Of a stretch of 64,000 nt of DNA, positions 20,290 to 31,460 are shown piece after piece (the first letter of the stretch is position 1; every line of letters starts with the position of its first letter). The stretch covers positions 62,001 through 126,000 of the forward strand of contig SSMU01000010.1 in assembly GCA_004799545.1 (NCBI GenBank), read 5' to 3'. Below the pieces are notes generated by a model. The model had not been told where the DNA came from. It saw only the letters and a program-made list of their open reading frames with translations, and did not search any database. The DNA is from Phenylobacterium sp. GTDB lineage: Bacteria > Pseudomonadota > Alphaproteobacteria > Caulobacterales > Caulobacteraceae. The position numbers and the translations under genes are program-made.

Positions 20290-21309
20290 ATGCCCGATCC
20301 GCGCTTCTTCGAGGACCTCGGTCCCATCTCCCTGGCCGATCTGGCCGGGCTGAGCGGGGCTGAGCTCGCGCAATCCGGCGCGGCCCGCAAACAGGTCCGC
20401 GCCGTCTCGATCCTCAGCCGCGCCGAGGGTGACACCGTCACCTTCCTGTCTGACCGCAAGCTGGCGCCCGAGCTGCAAGCGGCTAAGGCGGGCGCCTGCT
20501 TCGTGCCGCCGGACCTGGCGGACAGCGTCCCCGACGGCTGTGTCGCCCTCTTGACCCCGCGTCCGCAGGCCGCCTACGCCCTGGCGGCGCAGCGGCTGCA
20601 TCGGCTGCGCACCACGCCCTCGGGCGTGGCGATCGCCGCCGACGTCGCGCTGGAGGACGGTGTCGAGCTGGCCCCCGGCGTGGTGATCGGACCCGGGGCG
20701 CGCATTGGCCGGGGCTCGCGCATCGGCGCCAACACGGTGATCGGGCCGGGCGTCGCCATCGGCCGCGACTGCGCCATCTCCGCGCGGGTGAGCCTGAGCT
20801 GCGCCCTGGTCGGCGACCGGGTCACGATCCTCGCGGGGGCGAGCATCGGCGAGGCCGGCTTCGGCGCAACCGTCGGGGCCCAGGGGCTGGTCGATATTCC
20901 GCAGCTCGGCCGCGTCATCCTGCAGGACGGCGTCACCGTCGGGGCCAACAGCTGCATCGACCGCGGGGCCTTCGACGACACCGTGGTCGGCGAGAACACC
21001 AAGATCGACAATCTGGTGCAGATCGCCCACAACGTCCGCGTGGGACGCAATTGCGTGATGGCCGCACACACCGGGATCTCCGGCAGTGTGACGATCGGCG
21101 ATGGCGCGCAGCTCGGCGGCCGGGCCGGCATCGCCGACCACGTCACCATCGGCGCGGGCGCGCGGATCGGCGCCGCGGCCGGCGTGATGCGCGACGTCCC
21201 GGCCGGCGAGACCTGGGGCGGTTTCCCGGCGCAGCCCTTGAGGGGTTGGATGCGGGAGATCGCCTGGGTGAGGAAGATGTCCAACCGTCGAGGAGGAGCG
21301 GACCAATGA
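20290..21309 (+). CDS. lpxD: UDP-3-O-acylglucosamine N-acyltransferase
   Basis: 339 residues. Third step of lipid A synthesis, adding the N-linked 3-hydroxyacyl chain from acyl-ACP. The N-terminal uridine-binding domain ([20 protein letters not shown]) is followed by a left-handed beta helix of hexapeptide repeats ([20 protein letters not shown]), with the catalytic histidine expected in [21 protein letters not shown]. The C-terminal helix ends at GGADQ. Its stop overlaps the fabZ ATG by four bases (ATGA). Confidence 0.96.
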   Translation: MPDPRFFEDLGPISLADLAGLSGAELAQSGAARKQVRAVSILSRAEGDTVTFLSDRKLAPELQAAKAGACFVPPDLADSVPDGCVALLTPRPQAAYALAAQRLHRLRTTPSGVAIAADVALEDGVELAPGVVIGPGARIGRGSRIGANTVIGPGVAIGRDCAISARVSLSCALVGDRVTILAGASIGEAGFGATVGAQGLVDIPQLGRVILQDGVTVGANSCIDRGAFDDTVVGENTKIDNLVQIAHNVRVGRNCVMAAHTGISGSVTIGDGAQLGGRAGIADHVTIGAGARIGAAAGVMRDVPAGETWGGFPAQPLRGWMREIAWVRKMSNRRGGADQ

Positions 21310-21779
21310 GCCGCAAAGCGCCGACGGCCGAGGACGACACCCAGATCGACATCACCGAGATCCTCGCCCGGATCCCGCACCGCTTCCCGTTCCTGCTGGT
21401 CGACCGCTGCGAGGACTATCGGCCCAACCAGTCGATCGTCGGCATCAAGTGCGTGACCGTGAACGAGCCGTTTTTCCAGGGCCACTTCCCCGACTATCCG
21501 GTGATGCCCGGCGTGCTGATCGTCGAGGCCCTGGCCCAGACCGGCGCGGTGCTGATGTCGAAGTCGCTGGACGTCGACGTCGGCGGCAAGGCGATCTTCT
21601 TCATGTCGCTGGACAACTGCCGTTTCCGTGCGCCGGTGCGGCCGGGCGCGGTGATCCGTCTCAACGTCGAAGTGCTGCGGGCCCGCGGCGACGTCTTCAA
21701 GTTTCGCGGCAAGGCCGTGGTGGACGAGAAGGTCGCGGCCGAAGCGGAGTTCGCCGCCATGGTGGTCGAGACCCAGTGA
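21306..21779 (+). CDS. fabZ: 3-hydroxyacyl-ACP dehydratase FabZ
   Basis: 157 residues. It dehydrates 3-hydroxyacyl-ACP in fatty acid elongation and competes with LpxA/LpxD for the same substrate pool. The hot-dog fold signature is intact: [15 protein letters not shown], then [23 protein letters not shown] with the catalytic histidine (GHFP) and glutamate (VEALAQ). Four-base overlaps on both sides (ATGA with lpxD, GTGA with lpxA) point to coupled translation. Confidence 0.97.
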   Translation: MSRKAPTAEDDTQIDITEILARIPHRFPFLLVDRCEDYRPNQSIVGIKCVTVNEPFFQGHFPDYPVMPGVLIVEALAQTGAVLMSKSLDVDVGGKAIFFMSLDNCRFRAPVRPGAVIRLNVEVLRARGDVFKFRGKAVVDEKVAAEAEFAAMVVETQ

Positions 21780-22573
21780 GCATCGCGATCCATCCGACCG
21801 CTATCGTCGCCAAGGGGGCCGAGCTGGCCGGCGGCGTCTCCATCGGTCCGTTCTGCGTGATCGGTGAGCACGTGAAGATCGGGGCGCGTACCGAGGTCCT
21901 GGCCCATGTTGTCATAGAGGGCCACACCCGCGTCGGGGCGGACTGCATGGTGCGCAATTTCACCAACCTGGGCGGCCCCCCCCACCACACGGGCTACCGG
22001 GGCGAGCCGACCGAGCTGATCATCGGCGACCGCAACAAAATCTGGGAACACGTGACGATGCATATCGGCACGCCCGATGGCGGGGGCGTCACCCGTGTCG
22101 GCGACGATGGCATGTTCATGGCGACCTCCCACGTCGGTCACGACTCCTACGTCGGCGACAATGTGATCCTGGCGCACTCCGCGACGCTCGGCGGTCACGT
22201 GCATATCGGTGACTTCGTGATGGTGAGCGGCCTAGCGGCTGTGCATCAGTACTGCCGCGTCGGCCGCTACTCGTTCATCGGCGGGTTGGCCGCGGTGACC
22301 AAGGATGTGATCCCTTACGGACTCGTCTGGGGAAACCACGCCCACCTCGAGGGCCTCAACCTTGTCGGTCTGAAGCGCCGCAACTTCGACCGCGAAACGA
22401 TCAGCGCCCTGCGCTCCGCCTACCGGCTGCTGTTCGCCGAGGAAGGCACCTTCCAGGAGCGAGTCGATGACACGGCGACGACCTTCGGCCAGAGCACGCC
22501 GGTGATGGAGATTATCGAGTTCATCCGCGCCGACGCCAGCCGGCCGCTCTGCCTGCCCGAACGCGAAGTGTGA
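21776..22573 (+). CDS. lpxA: UDP-N-acetylglucosamine acyltransferase
   Basis: 265 residues with a GTG start overlapping the fabZ stop. First step of lipid A synthesis. The N-terminal two-thirds is a hexapeptide beta helix ([42 protein letters not shown]), with the conserved catalytic histidine region [14 protein letters not shown] and [17 protein letters not shown]-terminal helical domain follows. An eight-cytosine run near 21977-21984 codes for the GGPPHH loop and is a place where a sequencing slip would matter. Its stop overlaps the lpxI start. Confidence 0.96.
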   Translation: MSIAIHPTAIVAKGAELAGGVSIGPFCVIGEHVKIGARTEVLAHVVIEGHTRVGADCMVRNFTNLGGPPHHTGYRGEPTELIIGDRNKIWEHVTMHIGTPDGGGVTRVGDDGMFMATSHVGHDSYVGDNVILAHSATLGGHVHIGDFVMVSGLAAVHQYCRVGRYSFIGGLAAVTKDVIPYGLVWGNHAHLEGLNLVGLKRRNFDRETISALRSAYRLLFAEEGTFQERVDDTATTFGQSTPVMEIIEFIRADASRPLCLPEREV

Positions 22574-23412
22574 TGGACAAGCTCGGCCTGATCGCCGGCG
22601 GCGGCGGTCTGCCAGCCGAGATCGCGGATCATTGCCAGCGCGTCGGGCGGCCGTTTTTCGTCATCCGCCTGAAGGGGTTCGCCGGCGTCGAGGTGGCGGG
22701 TTTCCCCGGCGCCGACGTGGGCCTGGCCGAGCTCGGCAAGTGCATCCGGCTGCTCAAGCGCGAAGGCTGCAGTTCCGTCTGCCTGGCCGGGACGGTCAGT
22801 CGGCCGGATTTCTCGACCCTGATCCCGGACGGGCGCGGCCTCCTGGCATTGCCGGGCGCCATCCGCGCGGCGCGCCAGGGCGACGACGCCCTGCTGCGGT
22901 TCCTGGTCGGCGAGTTCGAGAAGGAGGGCCTGCTGGTCGAGGGCGCCCATGAGGTGACCGACGACCTGACCCTGCCCGCGGGGCCGCTCGGCGCCCATGC
23001 CGCCGGCGAGGCGCACATGGCCGACGTCATCCGCGCCATGGAGGTCGCCCGCGCCATCGGCCAACAGGACATCGGCCAGGCCGCCGTGGTCTGCCGCGGC
23101 CTGGTGCTGGGCGTCGAGGCCCAGGAGGGCACCGCGGCCCTGCTGCAACGGGTCGCCGGCCTGCCGCAAGCCCTGCGCGGCGGCGCGGGAGCCCGGGCCG
23201 GCGTGCTCGCCAAGGCGCCGAAGCCGATCCAGGAGGTGCGCGTCGACATGCCGGTGATCGGGCCGGAGACCATCGCCGCCGCCGCCCGGGCGGGCCTGGC
23301 CGGTGTCGTGGGCGAGGCGGACCGGCTGCTGGTGCTGGACCGCGCCGCGACCATCGCTGCGGCCGATACGCTGGGCCTGTTCATCCTGGGCCTGGAGCCC
23401 GACCCGACGTGA
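22573..23412 (+). CDS. lpxI: UDP-2,3-diacylglucosamine pyrophosphatase LpxI
   Basis: 279 residues. LpxI hydrolyses UDP-2,3-diacylglucosamine to lipid X and UMP and replaces LpxH, to which it is unrelated; it was first characterised in Caulobacter. Family segments are clear: LGLIAGGGGLPAEIADHC at the N-terminus, CLAGTVSRPDFS, GAHEVTDDLTLPAGPLG, and DMPVIGPETIAAAARAGLAGVV. The ATG at 22573 shares its A with the lpxA TGA. It lies directly between lpxA and lpxB, as expected for the step between them. Confidence 0.96.
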   Translation: MDKLGLIAGGGGLPAEIADHCQRVGRPFFVIRLKGFAGVEVAGFPGADVGLAELGKCIRLLKREGCSSVCLAGTVSRPDFSTLIPDGRGLLALPGAIRAARQGDDALLRFLVGEFEKEGLLVEGAHEVTDDLTLPAGPLGAHAAGEAHMADVIRAMEVARAIGQQDIGQAAVVCRGLVLGVEAQEGTAALLQRVAGLPQALRGGAGARAGVLAKAPKPIQEVRVDMPVIGPETIAAAARAGLAGVVGEADRLLVLDRAATIAAADTLGLFILGLEPDPT

Positions 23413-24574
23413 AGCCGCTCACCGTCATGCTGGTGGCCGCCGAGGCCTCCGGCGACGATCGCGGGGCGGGCCTGGCGCGGGCCTTGAAGGCGTGGCTGGG
23501 CGAGGGTGTGCGGTTCGTGGGCGTCGGCGGGGCGCGGATGGCGGCGGAGGGGGTGCAGAGTCCCTTCGACATCGCCGAGCTTTCCATTCTCGGCCTCTGG
23601 GAGGGCCTGCTCGCCTATCCCCGCGTGGTGCGCCGCGCCGACCAGACCGCGGCCCTGGCGGTGCGCGAGCGGCCCGACGTGGTGGTGCTGATCGATTCCT
23701 GGGGCTTCACCCTGCGCGTGGCCCAGCGCCTGCGGAAGGCGATGCCGGGGCTGCCGCTGATCAAGTACGTGGGACCGCAGGTCTGGGCGACGCGGCCGGG
23801 CCGGGCGAAGACCCTGGCCGGGGCCGTCGACCACCTGCTCTCCATCCACGCCTTCGACGCCCCCTTTTTCGAGGCCGCGGGCCTCCCGGTGAGCTTCGTC
23901 GGCAACGCCGCCCTGACGCTGGACTTTTCCAAGGCCGATCCCGGGCGGCTTCGCCAGCGGATCGGGGCCGCCGCCGACGAGCCGATCCTGCTGGTCATGC
24001 CCGGCAGTCGCCCCGGCGAGATCGCCCGCGTGCTGCCGGCCTTCGAAGCCGCGGTGAACATCCTGAAGGCGCAACGCCCCGGGCTGCGCGTGGTCGTGCC
24101 GGCCGCGCCGACGGTGGCCGATGTGGTCAAGTCGCAGGTCGCCGGATGGCCGCACCGCGCCACTGTGCTGGAAGGCGAAGCGGCCAAGCTCGACGCCATG
24201 AAGGCCGCGACCGTGGCGCTCGCCTGCTCCGGAACGGTCACCACGGAGCTGGCGCTGGCCGGCGTTCCCATGGTGGTCGGCTATCGGCTGGGACCGCTGA
24301 CGCACGCGATCCTCAAGCGCCTGATCCGCACCAAGTACATCACCCTGTTCAACATCGCTGCCCAGGCCTTCATCGCGCCGGAGCTGGTGCAGGACGACTG
24401 CAACGGTCCGAACCTGGCGCGCGAGCTGGCGCTGCGCCTCGACGACCCGGCGTTGCGGGCGCGTCAGGTGGCGGCCCAGAACGCCGCGCTCGACAAGATG
24501 GGGCGCGGCGGCCCCGATCCCTCGGAGGCCGCGGCGGGGGCCGTCCTGGATATCCTGAAGACGAGGGCGGGGGG

Positions 24575-24578
<4 letters not shown>
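23409..24578 (+). CDS. lpxB: Lipid-A-disaccharide synthase
   Basis: 389 residues, GTG start overlapping the lpxI stop by four bases. It joins UDP-diacylglucosamine and lipid X into the lipid A disaccharide. The GT19 family pattern is visible: [62 protein letters not shown] and [23 protein letters not shown]. It is the last gene of the run; its end overlaps the convergent gltA by four bases, so no terminator separates them. Confidence 0.96.
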
Positions 24579-25858
<1,280 letters not shown>

Positions 25859-25882
25859 GCGGGATCCCCTACTCGAAAGAAT

Positions 25883-25896
25883 GAAACGCCTGTTTC
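25883..25896. promoter_or_regulatory. Inverted repeat upstream of gltA
   Basis: GAAAC-GCCT-GTTTC, a perfect five-base-arm inverted repeat 25 bases upstream of the gltA start. A TTATAA-containing stretch at about 25906-25912 lies behind it on the minus strand and could serve as a -10. It may be an operator; five-base arms are short enough to arise by chance. Confidence 0.25.
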
Positions 25897-25914
25897 GATC
25901 GGCCTTATAACGCT

Positions 25915-27333
25915 TTACCGCACCAGCGAAAGAGCGTCGTCGAGGCGGCCGAGGCTTTCGTCCTTCCCCAACGACACCAGGGTGCCGGCCAGGTCGGGCG
26001 CGGGCGATCCGCCGCCCAGCACCATGCGCAGCGGCGCGCCGAACTTGCCGATGCCCACGCCTTCGCGTTCGGCGAACGCGCGGATGCGGGCTTCAAGCGC
26101 CGGGACGTCCCAGTCGGACGCCGTCGCCAGGTCGTCCCGCAAGCGGGTGAGGCGGTCGTGGACCTCTTCGGTGAGCATCGCTGCGCCCTTCTCGGGCAGC
26201 TCCAAGGGCCGGGTCCTGAGCACGAAGACCAGGGCGTCGGCGAGGTCGAGCAGGGTCTTGGCGCCGTCGCGCACCAGGGGGATGGTCCGCTCGATCAGGG
26301 CGGCGTCGGTGCTCTTCAGCTTCCAGTCGCGGCTCTCGAGGATCGGGACGACGAGGGCGACCAGCCGGGCCGGTTCCGCCTCGCGGATGTAGTGGTTGTT
26401 GAGGTGGTTGAGCTTGTCCCAGTCGAGGCGGGCCGGGGCGCTGACCACGTGGGCGATGTCGAACCACTCCACGGCCTGGTCGTCGGAGAAGATCTCGTCG
26501 TCGCCGTGGCCCCAGCCGAGCTTGGCCAGGTAGTTGCGCATGGCCTCGGGCAGATACCCCATATCCGCAAACTCAGAGACGGCTTGGGCGCCGTGGCGCT
26601 TGGAGAGCTTGGCGCCGTCGGGCCCGTGGATCAGCGGCAGGTGCGCCCAGACCGGCGCGTCCCAGCCGAGGCCCTGGTAGATTAGGGTCTGGCGGGCGGC
26701 GTTGTTCAGGTGGTCGTCGCCGCGGATCACGTGGCTGACGCCCATCTCGTGGTCGTCGACCACCACGGCGAGGTTGTAGGTCGGCGAGCCGTCGGTGCGC
26801 AGCAGGATGAGGTCGTCGAGGTTGGCGTTCTGGAAGCGGACCTGGCCCTTCACCTGGTCGTCGACGATGGTGTCGCCGTCGAGCGGGGCCTTGAGGCGCA
26901 CCACGAAGGGGCGGTCCGGCGCGTCGTTGGGGCTGAGGTCGCGCCAGGGCGAACGGACGACGCGCCCCTCGGCGCGGGCGGCCTCGCGCTCGGCGTCGAG
27001 CTCCTCGGGCGTCATGTAGTCCTTGTAGGCCGCGCCGCGGGCCAGCATCTGCTCCACCGCCGCCCGGTGGCGGTCGGCGCGGGCGAACTGGAACACCGGC
27101 GTCTCGTCGGCCTCCAGGCCCAGCCACTTCAGGCCGTCGAAGATCACCTGCACGGCCGCCTCGGTGGAGCGCTCGCGGTCGGTGTCTTCGATGCGCAGCA
27201 GGAACTTGCCGCCGGTGTGACGGGCGTAAAGCCAGTTGAAAAGCGCCGTCCGGGCCGTGCCTATGTGCATCATGCCGGTGGGAGACGGGGCGATCCGGGT
27301 GACGACAGGGCCGGGACGAGAATTGGCGGGCAT
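25915..27333 (-). CDS. gltX: Glutamyl-tRNA synthetase
   Basis: 472 residues. Class I synthetase charging tRNA-Glu. The HIGH-type motif is [19 protein letters not shown] and the KMSKS-type motif is [11 protein letters not shown]. The anticodon-binding domain occupies the C-terminal third. The ATG at 27333 starts [20 protein letters not shown], the last possible start before the catalytic domain; an in-frame ATG at 27396 exists but would overlap comEC much more. The start shares the four-base CATG with the predicted start of the divergent comEC, so there is no conventional promoter space between them. Confidence 0.96.
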   Translation of the reverse strand: MPANSRPGPVVTRIAPSPTGMMHIGTARTALFNWLYARHTGGKFLLRIEDTDRERSTEAAVQVIFDGLKWLGLEADETPVFQFARADRHRAAVEQMLARGAAYKDYMTPEELDAEREAARAEGRVVRSPWRDLSPNDAPDRPFVVRLKAPLDGDTIVDDQVKGQVRFQNANLDDLILLRTDGSPTYNLAVVVDDHEMGVSHVIRGDDHLNNAARQTLIYQGLGWDAPVWAHLPLIHGPDGAKLSKRHGAQAVSEFADMGYLPEAMRNYLAKLGWGHGDDEIFSDDQAVEWFDIAHVVSAPARLDWDKLNHLNNHYIREAEPARLVALVVPILESRDWKLKSTDAALIERTIPLVRDGAKTLLDLADALVFVLRTRPLELPEKGAAMLTEEVHDRLTRLRDDLATASDWDVPALEARIRAFAEREGVGIGKFGAPLRMVLGGGSPAPDLAGTLVSLGKDESLGRLDDALSLVR

Positions 27334-29525
27334 GGAGATCGCGGGGTCCGGGGAGGCCGCGGCGCGGGTGGCCGCCTGGGCCGGGCCTCTTACCACGCGG
27401 ATTCGTAAGCTTCCTAGCGCCGCCGAGGCCTGGGCCTGGCTGGCGGAACAGGTGATCGGCCAGGGCGAGCGTTGGACGCTGTGGACGCCGGTCTCGCTGG
27501 GCCTCGGCGCCAGCCTCTACTTCGTCCTGCGCCGCGAGCCGCAGCTGTGGATCGCCTATGCCGGGGCGGCGCTGGCCGTGGGCCTGCTGGTCGCGGCGGC
27601 GCGGTGGCCGGGCGCGCGGGTGGTCACGGCGGTCCTGGTGCTGGTCGCCTGCGGGGTGGGCGGCTTCTCGGTCGCCAAGTTGCGCACCGAACATGTGAAG
27701 GCGCCGATCGCGCCGCTGAAGGGGCCGCCGACCCGGCTGGAGGGCTGGGTGATGGATATCGCCAGTCCCGGCCAGGGCGGCCGGCGGCTGCTGATCGCAC
27801 CGGCCCATATCGAGGGCTGGGCGCCGCAGGCGACACCGTCGCGGGTGCGGGTGACGCTGCGGGGCGGCTACACGCCCTCGCCGGGCGAGCCGATCAGCCT
27901 CTTGGCGGTGATCAACGCGCCGCCCGGGCCGGCCAGCCCCGGGGCCTACGACTTCGCCCGCGACGCCTATTTCCAGAGCGTCGGCGGGGTGGGCTTCGCG
28001 CTCGGTCCGCCGGCCAGCTGGACGCCGGACGCGCCGGCCCCCTGGCGGCTGCGCCTGGTCATGCGGATCAACGCCACGCGCTGGGCGCTGACCCGCCAGA
28101 TCATCGGGGCGCTCGGGGTGGAGGAGGGCGGTCTGGCCGCGGCCATGACCACCGGCCACGACGCCTTCATCCCGCAAGCCCAGGAGAACGACCTGCGCCT
28201 CGGGCCTGGCGCACATCACCTCGATCTCCGGCCTGCACATGGCCATCGTCGGCGGCTTCGTGTTCGCGGCCGTGCGGCTGCTGATCGCCGCCTGGCCGTG
28301 GCTGGCGCTGCGGATCAACGGCAAGAAGGCGGCCGCCGCGCTCGGCCTGACCGCGGTGCTGAGCTACCTGGTGCTCTCGGGCTGGCCGCCGCCGGCCGAG
28401 CGCTCGGCGATCACCGCCACGATCGCCTTCGGGGCCGTCCTGGTGGACCGCCAGGCCATCAGCCTGCACGCCCTGGCGCTGGCGGCGATCGCGGTCATCC
28501 TGCTGCAGCCGGAAGCGGTGACCCAGCCCGGTTTCCAGATGTCCTTCGCGGCCACCGCCGCACTTCTGGCGCTCGCCGAGCTCTGGCCAAGGCGCGTGCG
28601 GGAGATCAACGCTCCGTGGCCGATCCGCATCGCCCAGAACGCCGGCGGCTGGTTCCTGGCGGGCGTGGCGGCGAGCTTCGTGGCGGGGCTGGCGACCTCG
28701 CCCTTCAGCCTGCAGGACTTCAACCAGATATCGACCTGGGGCGTGATCTCGAACCTGCTCTCCGACCCGATCTCCACCTTCCTGATGATGCCGGGGTTGG
28801 CGTTGGGTGCGGTGCTGGCGCCCTTCGGCCTTGGCGACGCCCCGCTGGCCGTGGCGGGCTTCGCGATCCGGCTGATCAACGGCATCTCCCACGCGGTGGC
28901 CTCCGCGCCCTTCGCCCAGTTCCATGTGGCGAGCGGCCCCGGCTGGAGCCTCGCCGTCGCCTTCCTCGGCATCCTCTGGCTTTGCCTCTTCAAGGGGCCG
29001 CTGCGCTGGATCGGCCTGCCGTTCGCCTTTGCGGTCTCGCTGGCGCCCCGGCCGGCCGCCTCGGACGTCTGGGTGAGCGGCGACGGCGCCGCGGTCGCCG
29101 TGCGGAGCGGCGGCCAGGCGATCCTCTTCCGGCCGGACGTGAAGTTGTTCGGGGCGGAGATGTGGGCGAAGCGCCGGGGCCTCGACGCGTCCGGCGGCGC
29201 GCCGGCCCGGGACGCGGCCTACGACTGCGACCACTGGAGCTGCACGCCGAAGCCGGGCGCGCCGGTGAGCGTGGCGGCGGCGTGGAACGTCAAGCGGGGG
29301 CTGAAGCCGGAACGGCTGGCGGCGTTGTGCGGCGCTGGGCTGGTGATCCTGCGCGACGACTTCGCGGCGGGGACCTGCCCCGGGCGGACGGTGCTGACCG
29401 GCGCGGACTTCGCGGCCGGCGGCTCGGCGGAGCTGTTCCGGCAGCGCGATGGGAGCTGGAAGGCCTGGTGGGCGCAGGACCTGCGCGGGCGGCGCCCGTG
29501 GACCTGGGGGCCAGACCTGAGATGA
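27332..29525 (+). pseudogene. comEC: comEC/rec2 DNA-uptake channel gene, split by a frameshift
   Basis: ComEC is the inner-membrane channel for DNA uptake. The 5' part (27332 to about 28198) encodes an N-terminal membrane region and the OB-like DUF4131 domain, ending DAFIPQAQENDLR. The 3' part, read in the next frame from about 28197 to 29525, continues with A-SGLAHITSISGLHMAIVGG and the competence membrane domain. The two join perfectly if two bases (GC) are restored in CGCC at 28196-28199 to give CGCGCC. The 5' frame happens to stay open to 29806, producing a false long product with nonsense in the middle and the next gene at its end. Either a real 2-base deletion has inactivated the gene or the sequence has an error. 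Confidence 0.85.
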
Positions 29526-29806
29526 GCCTGTCCTTCACCAAGCGGCTGCGCGAACCGATAAGGCGCGGCGAGATCACCTGCACGGTGCGCATCTGGCACA
29601 GCCTGCGCGTCAAGATCGGCGCCCGCTATCCGTTGGAGGGCGGCCACGTGGAGGTCACACGCATCCAGCACGTCGACCGCAGCGACATCACCGAGGAGAT
29701 CGCCCGCCGCTCAGGCTTTGCGGACCTGGCCGACCTGATGGGCGTCGCCCAGCACGGCTCAGGCGAGCAGGTCTTCCTGATCGACTTCGTCTACGATGAA
29801 GGCTGA
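29522..29806 (+). CDS. Small ASCH/PUA-like protein
   Basis: 94 residues. The ATG overlaps the comEC stop (ATGA), so it is translationally coupled to comEC. The N-terminal part (FTKRLREPIRRGEITCTVRIWHSLRVK, conserved basic and Trp positions) followed by GARYPLEGGHVEVTRI resembles the ASCH fold, a PUA-like domain thought to bind RNA or modified bases. The rest is a helical segment and a C-terminal strand (QVFLIDFVYDEG). It ends six bases before the convergent lexA stop. The family assignment is tentative; the gene itself looks genuine. Confidence 0.65.
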   Translation: MSLSFTKRLREPIRRGEITCTVRIWHSLRVKIGARYPLEGGHVEVTRIQHVDRSDITEEIARRSGFADLADLMGVAQHGSGEQVFLIDFVYDEG

Positions 29807-29812
29807 CGCCGC

Positions 29813-30502
29813 CTAGTGGTAGCGGCGGATCAGGCCCACCAGCTTGCCCTGCACGGCCACCTGGTCGGGGCCGAAGATGCGGGTCTCATAGGCCGGGTTG
29901 GCGGCTTCGAGGGCGATCGAAGCGCCCTTCTTGCGCAGGCGCTTCAGGGTGGCTTCCTCGCCGTTCACCAGGGCCACCACGATCTCGCCGGAGCTGGCGC
30001 TGTCGGTCCGGCGGATGACCACGAAGTCGCCGTCGAGGATGCCGGCGTTGATCATCGAATCGCCCTGGATCTCCAGGACGAAATGCTCACCGGCGCCCAG
30101 CAGGCTCTCCGGCACCGGGATGCGGTCGCGCTCCTGCTGGATCGCCTCGATGGGCGTGCCGGCGGCGATCTTCCCGAGGATCGGCAAGTCGCGGCTGTCG
30201 TTGGCCGAGCCGGGCGCGTCGGCGCTGGCCTCGACCAGCTGTGGCTTGAAGGGCGCGCGGCCCTTGGGGGGCGCGGCGGCGGTCGCCTGGGAGGGCAGCT
30301 TGGTGACCTCCAGCGCCCGGGCCCGGTGCGGCAGGCGGCGCAGGAAGCCGCGCTCCTCCAACGCCGTGATCAGCCGGTGGATGCCCGACTTCGAGGCCAG
30401 GCCCAGGGCGTCCTTCATCTCATCGAAGGAGGGGGAGACGCCGGTCTCCTTGATCCGCTCGTGGATGTACATGAGCAATTCGTGCTGCTTGCGCGTCAGC
30501 AT
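29813..30502 (-). CDS. lexA: SOS repressor LexA
   Basis: 229 residues. Winged-helix DNA-binding domain at about 1-65 ([24 protein letters not shown]...), then a linker and the S24 peptidase domain. The self-cleavage site is A114-G115 in [10 protein letters not shown]; the catalytic pair is S149 (QGDSM) and K187 (EATLKRL). RecA filaments trigger cleavage after DNA damage. The gene is preceded by its own LexA box. It lies between comEC and the trp genes. Confidence 0.98.
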   Translation of the reverse strand: MLTRKQHELLMYIHERIKETGVSPSFDEMKDALGLASKSGIHRLITALEERGFLRRLPHRARALEVTKLPSQATAAAPPKGRAPFKPQLVEASADAPGSANDSRDLPILGKIAAGTPIEAIQQERDRIPVPESLLGAGEHFVLEIQGDSMINAGILDGDFVVIRRTDSASSGEIVVALVNGEEATLKRLRKKGASIALEAANPAYETRIFGPDQVAVQGKLVGLIRRYH

Positions 30503-30564
30503 GGGGGCGACACCTCAGAAACTTCTTCGCGCCCTGCGAGAACAAAGCGCAAACGTTATGGGAT

Positions 30565-30593
30565 GTTCTCTAGGTGTTCCGCATTAATGTCAA
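30565..30593 (-). promoter_or_regulatory. lexA promoter with overlapping LexA box
   Basis: Read on the minus strand, TTGACAT (30593-30587), a 12-base spacer and CCTAGAGA (30574-30567) match the Caulobacter housekeeping promoter. A GTTC-N7-GTTC LexA box (30565-30579, given on the plus strand) covers the -10 element, which is the arrangement for autorepression. It lies 63 bases upstream of the lexA start. The plus strand of the -35 region also reads TTAA-N7-TTAC (30584-30598), one base short of a CtrA site. Confidence 0.8.
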
Positions 30594-30668
30594 GTTACCG
30601 CTGTTCCGCTTGAAAACATGACGGAATTCCGTGCTCGGAAGAACACGCCGGCGACTCGGGAGATTCGC

Positions 30669-31460
30669 CTAGGCGGCGAGCAGGGCGCGGGTGGCGGCGG
30701 CGACGTCGGCCTGGCGCATCAGGCTTTCGCCCACCAGCATGGCCTTGGCGCCGGCGGCCTCCAGGCGGGCGGCGTCGGCGGCGGTGAAGATGCCGCTCTC
30801 GGTGACCAGCAGGGCGTCCCGCGGCGCGCGGGCGGCCAGGCGCTCGGTGACGGCGAGGTCGGTGACGAAGGTCCGAAGGTCGCGGTTGTTGACGCCCAGC
30901 AGGCCCGCGCCCAGGGCCGCGGCGCGGTCGAGCTCGGCCTCATCGTGGACCTCGACCAGGGCGTCCATGCCGAGGTCGCGGGCGGCGGCCATCAGCTCGG
31001 CGGCTAGGCCGTCGTCGACCATGGCCAGGATCACCAGGATGGCGTCGGCGCCCAACGCCCGGCTCTCCGCCGCCTGCCAGGGATCGACCAGGAACTCCTT
31101 GCGCAGGCAGGGCAGGGCGACAGCGGCGCGGGCCGCGGCGAGATAGGCGTCGGCGCCCTGGAAGCTGGGGCCGTCGGTGAGAACCGAGAGGCAGGCCGCG
31201 CCGCCGGCCTCGTAGGCCTTGGCCAGGGCCGGGGGATCGAAGTCCTCGCGGATCAGGCCCTTGGAGGGCGAGGCCTTCTTGATCTCGGCGATCAGGGCGA
31301 GGCGGCCGGGCGCGTGGGCGCGCTCCAGGGCGGCGCGGAAGCCGCGGGGCGGGGCGGCGGCGGCCGCGGCGGCCTCGATCATCGACTGGGGCTGGGCGAC
31401 CTTGCGGGCGGCGACATCGTCGCGCTTGTAGGCGGCGATCTTGGCGAGGATGTCGCTCAT
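30669..31460 (-). CDS. trpC: Indole-3-glycerol phosphate synthase
   Basis: 263 residues, single-function TrpC (no TrpF fused). Fourth step of tryptophan synthesis. The TIM-barrel motifs are present: [61 protein letters not shown] and [12 protein letters not shown], carrying the catalytic Lys, Glu and Asn positions. The start at 31460 overlaps the trpD stop by four bases. The open frame extends upstream inside trpD but is not coding there. Confidence 0.96.
   Translation of the reverse strand: MSDILAKIAAYKRDDVAARKVAQPQSMIEAAAAAAAPPRGFRAALERAHAPGRLALIAEIKKASPSKGLIREDFDPPALAKAYEAGGAACLSVLTDGPSFQGADAYLAAARAAVALPCLRKEFLVDPWQAAESRALGADAILVILAMVDDGLAAELMAAARDLGMDALVEVHDEAELDRAAALGAGLLGVNNRDLRTFVTDLAVTERLAARAPRDALLVTESGIFTAADAARLEAAGAKAMLVGESLMRQADVAAATRALLAA

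Noticed and set aside
27236-29806. Single 856-residue open frame covering comEC and the next gene
   Set aside because: Its middle is nonsense (Arg/Ala/Gly-rich), while the adjacent frame encodes the true ComEC membrane domain; the long frame is an artefact of a frameshift in GC-rich DNA.
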